Shown: positions 57,346 through 64,000 of the stretch, one piece after another
How the letters are laid out: each line of letters begins with the position of its first letter
Numbering within the stretch: position 1 is the first letter of the stretch
Source: Gnetum montanum
Lineage: Eukaryota; Streptophyta; Gnetopsida; Gnetales; Gnetaceae
Length of the DNA stretch: 64,000 nucleotides
Assembly: GCA_015680685.1 (NCBI GenBank)
Contig: MNCI01005014.1
Location: forward strand, 32,036-96,035
Direction of reading: 5' to 3'
Program-made: the position numbers and the translations under genes
Notes under the pieces: generated by a model
Database searches by the model: none
Told to the model about the DNA's origin: nothing
What the model saw: only the letters and a program-made list of their open reading frames with translations

Positions 57346-57460
57346 GTTTGACTGAAGTCAACAGTGGTCAATAGCTATGTCAATGAGGCCTCATTAACGC
57401 AGCCAACTGCATCGATGAGGCCTCATCAATGCAACCCAAAAATCCTATATATACTACTGA
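57346..57460 (+). promoter_or_regulatory. U3-like internal promoter of element D ORF3
   Basis: Two units (GTCAATGAGGCCTCATTAAC and GCATCGATGAGGCCTCATCA) precede a TATA box (CCTATATATACTAC, 57444-57457) and a leader, GAACACTTTACAAA..TTTTTTTCATTTG, that also follows the TATA box in C (GAACACTTTGCA..TTTTTTTCATTTG). The unit is the one found in C's LTR U3. About 145 bases further is the intron donor. Confidence 0.55.
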
Positions 57461-57599
57461 ACACTTTACAAATTTTTTTCATTTGCTCATAACACATAGG
57501 GAGTTTTTGCAATCTTTCAAGCCCAAAACCTTCTAGAGCTCATAACTTCCCAACCATTTGCCCGAATCACTTCGTTTTTCAACCCTACACTTATCAAAG

Positions 57600-57920
57600 G
57601 TAAAATATTTATCAAGGGGGACACAAACCTTAAGGTTTTTGATGAAAAATTAGTGAAAATTTTTGAAAATTTTCCTAACTTTCCCAAAGGGTTAATAACC
57701 TTAACAACATATAAACATCAACTATTTCAATAGTTAACCCTTCCAAAAATCCTTCGGATGATTTATTAATGATAACACATAAGTAAAATGATAATTAGAT
57801 TAATTAAATAGGCATAATCACAACTTAGCCAAATTGTAACCATCCTTAAAAGATAAAGGTATCTTAGTTGCTTTAAGGTTACACAATGATTGCTAATCCA
57901 TGGTTTCATTGTGATTACCG
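57600..57920 (+). other. Predicted 5' UTR intron of element D ORF3
   Basis: The donor AAAG|GTAAAA at 57600 and acceptor position TGATTACCG at 57920 (AG decayed to CG) line up with C's GTAAGC donor and TGATTACAG acceptor; length 321 versus 294 bases. The ORF3 ATG follows immediately. Confidence 0.5.
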
Positions 57921-60198
57921 ATGGCACCAAAATAGAAATGTCCATAGGAAGGAGAATCCTCTCAACCACTGGAGAAGTGGCCCAGAGCTAGAAGGGGCCA
58001 ACAAGAATAAGCCCAAGAACTACCAGAAGCAATCCATGCAATGAGACCTCTTTGTGAGGAGCTTGAAGTGGAATCTCTTCGACAAATTATAGAAGAAGAA
58101 GTGCTAACTAAACAATCACAAAGAGGAGAAGTGCATGAACCCATGCCAAGGCTTGAGGTCACTTTCACTTAAGCCTTCCTAATTATCATCAGGTCCTGAG
58201 AGACCCAATGATCAATTCTTTAAGAGCTCAACTTTGGACCATTCCTTGAGAAAGCTCTAGAAGATGTCAAGACTTAGTTGCAAGCCTCTCCCATGTGGCC
58301 AATAATCACATCTAGTGGGGAATAGTACATGGAAGAGAAATATCTCTTCTGGAGTAATCAAAGGCCAGGGTTTGTTGTCAAAATCAAGGACATTCAAGTG
58401 TCCTACTTGGCAGAAGCTATTGCATAGGCACTTGGGTTGCCTGACACTGAAACATGGCTGGCAGAATTATCCATAAAAGGTGATCTTAAGGCCAAGAGGG
58501 AGTGGACCCAGCGATGCTACAAGGTTAACCATAAGGATTATGGTGCACTCACACTTGTAGAGAAAATTTACTTCAAAATTATGGCCTATCACCTCAATCC
58601 AATAGTGAGGCCAAGCAAGGTGACCACCTTCTCTACCCAAGCATGTGCCTCTCTAAGCAGGAAATTTCCTATCAACTTTCAATAGCTAATCTACTTAGAG
58701 ATTGAAAAATGCTTCAAGGAAAATGAATGTGGAAGGAAGACCCTACCCTTTTCATGTCTCATTCAAAAACATTGCAAAAGGGAAAACATCATTTGCTACT
58801 CCAATGATATCATCAAGCATGCTTCTTTGGCCTCATGGTCTAAGATCATGAAAGATAAAGTGCCAATGATGACCCAAGAAGAGGAGTAGCCACCACCACC
58901 ACCCACTCAAGAAATAACCTCGAAGGCCCACACAGCCATTGAGCATCTGTGCAAAATCTAAGAATAGATCTTGAGTGAAAAAGAATAATGTGTAAGAATG
59001 AGTGGGGCAGATCCATCTATGTACCAACTGACAATGATTCACCTTAATGAGGTGGCTCAAATAGTTAGTCAAATGGAAAGGGGCAGTCCAATCTTCTCTA
59101 CCCAACGAACATAGCTTCCTACAAGGTCAGATCCCAACACTTGAGAGGTGACGTTGTTATTATCATAACACCATCTATTCCTAGAAATCTCTATGAATTT
59201 CATCCCCTTCTTGATGCATTTAGAGGAAGGTGAAGGGGCAACTATCTTGGTGATACAGCACCAAGGGCAAGAAACAGTATCTAAAGTGATTGCTAGCCAT
59301 GTAGCTGAAGCATTGAATGCATCCACAACATCTATACCAGACATATCTACACTTTGGGATGTGTAGACATCAATAGGCATGGTTAGCAAAAAGCTAAATG
59401 TAGCCCAACATGAAGAGTTGTTGGAATGACTAGTAGGAACCAGGCAATTGACTTTGGACGTCATTGATTTTCTAGAAGACATCACTGCAACCTAGTCAAA
59501 GCTACTGAATGCAAGGGGCAAATGCATTATTTTGGACAGACAACTTGAAATGAACCAAGAACAAAATCAACTCTGGCTTGTAGAGGTTATCAAACTACAT
59601 GCTCGACTTACGGATCCTGCGATCCTTAGCCCAGTAATAACAAGAGATAAAGTTTTTAAACAACTTTAAGAATGATTTCAGAAGGCTGAGGAGGAAGCAA
59701 TTACAACCACCCTGAAATAATTCGTAGCTAAAGCTAAAATGTATTCATTTCAGAAGAACTTGATACAGATGCACCAAGAGAATGAGACCTTGACTACATA
59801 GAATTACTACCTATAAAATGTTGATGCTCAAAAGGACCAAATGTAAGAATTTCTTCATCAACAGAAAGAGTAGCTTACCAAGGTGAACATAGAATTGAGA
59901 AATTGGTTATAGAGAATCGAAACTTGTTAATGAAGGAAGTGGATTTCTTACATCAAAATCCTACCATCAAAATCATCGCCTCGAAAAATGAGGCCCTCAA
60001 ATATGAGAAAGTGAAGAATCACTACAGGGACCAAGTTGGCTTGCAGAAAGAAGTTAATGAGAAACACATCCAGATGATGAAGGAAAAGATGAATGAAGCC
60101 CTTCAACAACTTCAATAAGGAAGAGAAATGTGGCAATCCATCATTGATGGGATCGATGCCTACAACAAAGCAGAGATCTACTTGAAGGAGTTGCAAAT
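57921..60198 (+). pseudogene. ORF3 of element D (broken, cut by element E)
   Basis: The ATG at 57921 begins MAPK. Order: basic N-terminus, ELEVESLRQIIEEEVLTKQS, PMPRLEVTFT, ELNFGPFLEKALEDVKT, PGFVVKIKDIQVSYLAEAIA. An open stretch at 58437-58685 includes ALTLVEKIYFKIMAYHLNPI, then IYLEIEKCFKENECGRKTL, a Pro-rich spacer (PPPPPTQE near 58890), and long helical segments to 60118 (ENRNLLMKEVDFLH; LQKEVNEKHIQMMKEKMNEA). It is cut after LKELQIDE at 60198 by E's LTR; C continues IDEMSEYMELSN. Possible relation to the plant transposon protein domain PF20167 is untested. Function unknown. Confidence 0.75.
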
Positions 60199-61114
60199 TG
60201 ATGAGCAGCGATGTACCCTTACCCCCAACCATAAAAATCACAAGCATTCATGCACGATCTAGTCGAATTCCATGGATGAGACTAGTTGTGGCATCTAGAT
60301 CACTATGCCTTGGTCATAATTCGCTATCTTCCCATTTGGACTAGTGGTAACTTTGTCATGTATGGTTTAGTCCAAAGTGAGGCATATGATTTTTATTATT
60401 TTATATTTTATTTTTCTATGATTAGCAATAGGTTGAAACTGAATTTATAATCAATTCTACTAATCTATTTGCTAATTAATAATTAACTACCCTAACATAA
60501 TCATCTGATCCCACTTCTCGTGTACATCCTAAACACATATAATGCTGCTAGGTTACCAAATGTTAAGCATTGTTGGGATTACCAAGAGTCATACACATGC
60601 TTCAAGTGATTATACTTACATGCTTAATTAATTAACATGCATGAAAATGTAAATATTAACTAAGTACATGAAAAGTAAATTGCATGGAAAGTAAATCTAA
60701 TCTAAGTCAAAGTGCTGCAATGAATAAGAATCAATCTTGATCTTATTTCCATTCATGGAATATGTCCAGGTATATTTCCACACGAATAAGACTTCATACA
60801 ACTAACTTAGATCCACTCTGTGGGCACTCACTAACTATTCTCTAAGATTACAGAATAAAACTACAAGAATTTGGCTACTATATTAACAAAACTATGAAAA
60901 ACTAATAAAAAATTAACTTTAAATGCGGGCCCATGCACTATATTTATAGGCCAAAGTATATATACCCCAACATCGAATACCTGATGTTGTGGCCAAGCCC
61001 CAACATTGCGGCTAGGCCCTGACATCACGTACCAAACATTAGAGCAGACAAAAAATAGCGATTCATCAAATGTCAAGGCTCCAATGTCAAGGCCAGGCAA
61101 ATCATGACTCATCA
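60199..61114 (-). repeat. 3' LTR of element E
   Basis: 916 bases, plus strand TGATGAGCAGCG to GACTCATCA. TATA box at about 60939-60949 (sense GGCCTATAAATATAG). U3 units are built on CCAACATTGCGGC / GATGTTGTGGCC, different from C and B. The U5 end (AACCATAAAAATCACAAGCA..CGATCTAGTCGAATTCCATG) matches C and D closely. Confidence 0.88.
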
Positions 61115-61125
61115 TACCCCCATGA
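61115..61125 (-). other. Polypurine tract of element E
   Basis: In sense TCATGGGGGTA directly before TGATGAGTC, matching C's TCATGGGGATA. Confidence 0.7.
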
Positions 61126-61900
61126 CTATATGAAAACTCATCCTCAAGTTAAACAAAATGATGAACACGTTCCTTCTAAAATATTGGGAAGGTATGGGAT
61201 TATTGATTGATATGCTAACTATTGACTAACTTTGAGTTCCGCATTATAGAATTTTATTCAAGTGGATGCATACAAAATGACAGAGTGATAAAAAGACTAC
61301 ACAAACATTAAAGATTACAAAATTTTTAGAGGTCCTTAAAAATCCACTAAAAATGATTCTTCTTGTTGTCACTAGCGACAATAAAATTTTAACCTTGATT
61401 GTTATGTCAATGCTTCTCTGGTTATGTAGAAAATTCTTGAAGGGTGGACTAAAATTTTTTTTCATTGCCCCATGGATCTAGCAAACATGCTAAGCTTGAG
61501 CTACTATCTTGTATGTGCTATGATGTGTCCATGGTCATATCCTCCATTGTCCCTCTCTTGGCTTTGTTTTCGTGTCTGGCAAAAGACCTTCTTCCTTAGA
61601 TGTTTCTTTTAGCATCACCTGCAATCACCAAAGGATCAACATTAGCTATGGTAAATTTTCCTTAATAGTTAACCCTTTTTGGATCCCTTAGTTTTCACTT
61701 AAGCACAAGGTGATTACAGCATACTCTGTCCAAGGCTATGAGGTAACTAAAATCATTAAGTTGTTCACATTATTTTGATCAATTACTATTAATTACCATG
61801 ATGTTCAAAAATAGGATATTAAAAAAATTTCAAAAATTTTAAAGCAAGCATCCCTAGCCCCCATGACTAAAAAGCATAACTCCAGAAGCACATAGGTTTT
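61126..61900 (-). pseudogene. ORF3-position remnant and predicted intron of element E
   Basis: In sense, an intron-like stretch (about 61880 to 61619) ends TTTGGTGATTGCAG, the same acceptor as in C. What follows (GDAKRN, then many stops) is under 500 bases before the polypurine tract, so the ~900-codon ORF3 of C, B and D is mostly absent. No domain is recognisable. It could be a large deletion or a different, smaller ORF3; the sequence does not decide. Confidence 0.4.
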
Positions 61901-63240
61901 TCAATAATTGAAACTAAAGGTCTAATTTAGAAGATGGCCAAGAAATATTAATGGATATGGAAATAGAAAAGTAGGAAAAATTAATGAAACAGATGAGAAG
62001 TAGTCCCAAAATCATGCATAAATTCAGAGAAACTATCATTGATGTTCTAGAAGACATGAAGGTTAGTTCAAAGCCATGATCAACAAAAGTTATGCAAGGG
62101 GGTCCTCCCCAGAGTAGGCTCTTTCCATAATGCCCTTACATAACCACTTCTATAGATGTCCATGACCAACTGAGAAGTTAAATATAGACCATGCCTTTGT
62201 TCCAAACAAAACACAACTACTATGGTTAGGATGTTGCACTATACTACACAAAACCAAAAGGCTCATAATTGCATGTAGCAGTGGGGTGAATAATGGAATG
62301 AGAAGGGATTGTAGAGATTGGAATGTAAGGTACTTGACCATGTCCACAATAGGTTCTTGTGAAGTGTATGATTAAAATGATCAACATACCTATTCATCCA
62401 AGTTCAAACCAAGTCCATACCATGAACAATGACCTCACATTGATGTGTTTCATCTTGCCAACCACCATGAGTCCACAACCACCTCAAAGAACAATCATCA
62501 CTCCAAAAAGAGAAGAAAAGAGAAGAAGGAAGGAAGGCCTTAGTTAGAGGGGTGCCTTCAGGCATGGGTAACATGTATTTCTAGCCCCATAACCAATGCT
62601 TGTAGCCCATTATTATTTCTAAGGGATGTGCTTTTAATTCCCATTATTGTTTTCATTTTTTTATTCTTTTTCTTTTTCTTCTTCTTCTTCTTTTTTTCTT
62701 TTTTTTGTGTTTTTTTTTATGAAAACCATACCATGCAAAGACAAAGCTTCTTTTTTATTGGTCAATGGGGAAGTGATGATACATTCCAAGAGGAGTCATA
62801 AACCACTTGAAGGAAGTCAAGAAGAGACCCCAACAAATCCCCTTGAGGTTACATCCTTTGCCATTCCCACTTGGTCATTTTCTCTTTCTTCAAGATACAA
62901 TGATCATTGATTAATTTTAGTTTCATAAAAGAAGAACCAAATTATTTCCATGAAAAAGACCTTTTATTCAGAGAACTAGAGGGATGGATGAGGTGGTCTC
63001 ACTGCTTTACACAATTACCTACCCGATCATCTTAATAGCATAGCACAAAAATCCCAATACAGAGCGTTGACTTTTGCATCATGACATGGCAATTTTTTTA
63101 ATTAAAAACATAAAAGACATTTATAAAACATAAAGAGAATGACTCAAGAAAAGAGAAAAATATAAATAAAATAAAAATATAAAGATATGAAAAACATATG
63201 AAGAATCAAAAAATTCCAAAATTGATAAGCAAATTAGTTA
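61901..63240 (-). other. Non-coding 3' region of element E
   Basis: Contains block 2 (62091-62150, sense AGAGCCTACTCTGGGGAGGA), block 1 (62536-62640, sense CTAGAAATACATGTTACCCA), a pyrimidine run (62647-62722) at the position where C has TA/CATA repeats, and the A-rich tract 63090-63240. No supported reading frame. The C-type U3-like internal promoter is not visible here. Confidence 0.55.
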
Positions 63241-63837
63241 CTTCCATGCATCTTTAAGATAGTTTTATATTCTCATTTTTAAGCCATCAAGTGTTCTCTG
63301 GTTTAGTGGCTACTACGTAGAGTAGCTTTTTCTCACACACTTGCTCCTAAATTTTATGGTGTGTTGGTATAGGGTTTTTGTTACTATTTTTGAACTTCCA
63401 ACCCACAACTACACCCTTTATCATTATTGGTGATGAATGTATTCTTCTATCTCTCCACAATGATAGGCTTATCATTTATGCCTTGTGTTAGAGTGGTGAT
63501 GGTTATTAGCTTTTGCATATGATTAGGAGACATCATTTTTGTGAGGAAGGTTGTTGAATCATATTGGCCTTGTGCTAGTTTAGGTGAAGTAGTAGGTCCA
63601 TGAGTGTTTTTCTTTGGCTTATGACCTTTCCTCTAGAAGGGACATTTTCAAGACTATGGTTGAGATCTACTAGCATTATCATTTACGTGTATGTTCATAG
63701 CACAAGTGGAATTCTCTCATTGATGTTGTGATGCTAAACCTTCCTATGTTGTTGGAGCTGACAAATGGAGGAGATGAGTATGAGAATATGCCAAAGGATG
63801 AGAGGTGTGAGGTGGTAACCTCATATAAGATGTTGTG
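63241..63837 (-). pseudogene. Linker and gag C-terminal remnant of element E
   Basis: In sense, a Pro/Tyr/His-rich gag tail (63837-63700) leads to a basic segment KGHKPKKNTHGPTTSP (about 63640-63590), then a spacer, and the linker VATKPENT.WLKNENIKLS (63330-63280) shared with A and B. The protease motif (IIMGRAWL) that should lie between is not found, suggesting an internal deletion around 63430-63510. Inactive. Confidence 0.5.
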
Positions 63838-64000
63838 TGATGAGACCTGAATTGCTCATAGTGCTGGCGGTCGCCTTAAGGCACCCATGATAAGGCACCC
63901 ACGTTAAGGCACCCCTGTCGTATCAGAGTCGCGATGTATCATGGGCCGCGATATCGCGTACGCGATATCGTAGTCAGCCGTCATGTCTATAAATAAGAGG
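63838..64000 (+). repeat. Element G: left LTR start of a young insertion in E (cut by window edge)
   Basis: Begins TGATGAGACC, the family's LTR start, and breaks E's gag; the flank TTGTG (63833-63837) is the expected target duplication. It contains three tandem TAAGGCACCC units (63877-63914), a perfect 22-base palindrome (63949-63970) and a TATA box TCTATAAATAAG. By hand count there are 14 CpG in 163 bases, against near absence elsewhere, so it has not yet been worn down and is likely recent. Only U3 is in the window. Confidence 0.75.
63949..63970. promoter_or_regulatory. Perfect 22-bp CpG palindrome in U3 of element G
   Basis: Two 11-base arms, CGATATCGCGT and ACGCGATATCG, are exact reverse complements with no spacer, about 15 bases upstream of the TATA box. 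B's 3' LTR carries a decayed relative (ACGATATTGCATCTATGATAT). A candidate binding site for a dimeric factor. Confidence 0.6.

Larger units (their letters stand above)
48642..60198 (+). mobile_element. Element D: autonomous-type Ty3/gypsy-like retrotransposon with ORF3, interrupted by E
   Basis: Plus-strand element of the same family as C: 5' LTR, tRNA-Asp-type primer site, gag, protease, RT, RNase H, integrase, conserved non-coding region, internal promoter, intron and ORF3. It is interrupted at 60198 by element E, whose LTR begins TGATGAG. The rest of D's ORF3 and its 3' LTR must lie beyond the window. All domains of pol are present; stops are fewer than in C in some stretches (for example 53995-54312 is open) but no gene is intact. 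A poly-C artefact damages integrase. Confidence 0.88.
60199..63837 (-). mobile_element. Element E: RT-less relative inserted in D ORF3 (5' end beyond window)
   Basis: Minus-strand element. Its 3' LTR (60199-61114) is followed by a polypurine tract, a short ORF3-position segment, block 2 (62091-62150), block 1 (62536-62640), an A-rich tract (63090-63240), the linker (WLKNENIKLS near 63290) and gag C-terminal remnants, where G is inserted at 63838. RT and integrase are absent and the protease is not recognisable. Most of ORF3 is also missing, unlike A and B. The 5' LTR and most of gag lie right of the window. The left flank before the LTR, CAAAT, is the expected target duplication. Confidence 0.75.

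Noticed and set aside
60199-61114. Reading this LTR as the 3' LTR of element D
   Set aside because: It is in the opposite orientation to D, has a polypurine tract on its right, and cuts D's ORF3 before its end; it belongs to E.
62647-62910. Frame starting with a Phe/Ser run as a signal-peptide protein
   Set aside because: The run is a pyrimidine tract in E's non-coding region, at the site where C has a TA/CATA microsatellite.

Overview
This window is intergenic DNA from a large, repeat-rich plant nuclear genome. I found no intact host gene and no tRNA, rRNA or CRISPR array. It is AT-rich and strongly CpG-depleted, and almost everything in it is LTR retrotransposon. Nearly all coding regions are broken by TAG/TAA/TGA stops of the kind left by C-to-T decay of methylated cytosines. 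Primer-binding sites matching tRNA-Asp and tRNA-iMet, plus the Ty3/gypsy domain order, place it in a plant. A large-genome seed plant, perhaps a gymnosperm, is likely, but the species cannot be read from this sequence.

Most of the window belongs to one Ty3/gypsy superfamily (Tat/Athila/Ogre-like by protease motif and tRNA-Asp primer site). I call its copies A to E, with G a probable young member. Their LTRs are about 0.8-0.9 kb, begin TGATGAG and end CTCATCA. A (-, 1-7246) is cut by the left edge. C (-, 10456-23003) is complete, with target duplication CTAGG on both sides. B (+, 24933-45605) is complete, with target duplication GTGGA on both sides. D (+, from 48642) has E (-, from 60199) inserted in its third ORF. 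E in turn carries G (+, from 63838), whose LTR is CpG-rich and so probably young. B's third ORF is split by F (-, 32373-42408), a chromovirus-type Ty3/gypsy element with 2.8-kb LTRs, a tRNA-iMet primer site and target duplication CTTAG/CTTGG.

The full element layout, from C and D, is LTR - tRNA-Asp PBS - gag - protease - RT - RNase H - integrase - AT-rich tract - two conserved non-coding blocks - U3-like internal promoter - short 5' UTR with an intron - ORF3 (about 900-940 codons, conserved N-terminal region followed by coiled coils) - polypurine tract - LTR. A and B, and apparently E, go straight from the protease/linker to the AT-rich tract with no RT, RNase H or integrase, yet A and B keep gag, protease and ORF3. 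They look like a non-autonomous lineage mobilised in trans by C/D-type elements.

The most interesting observation is that ORF3 appears to be its own transcription unit. Upstream of it lies a copy of the repeat units and TATA box found in the same element's LTR U3, followed by a GTAAG donor and an AG acceptor directly before the ORF3 ATG. The U3 units differ between lineages, but in A, B and C the internal promoter resembles that element's own LTR. Remaining stretches (7247-10450, 23009-24927, 45611-48641) hold older unassigned repeats. Several single-n positions coincide with assembly errors.
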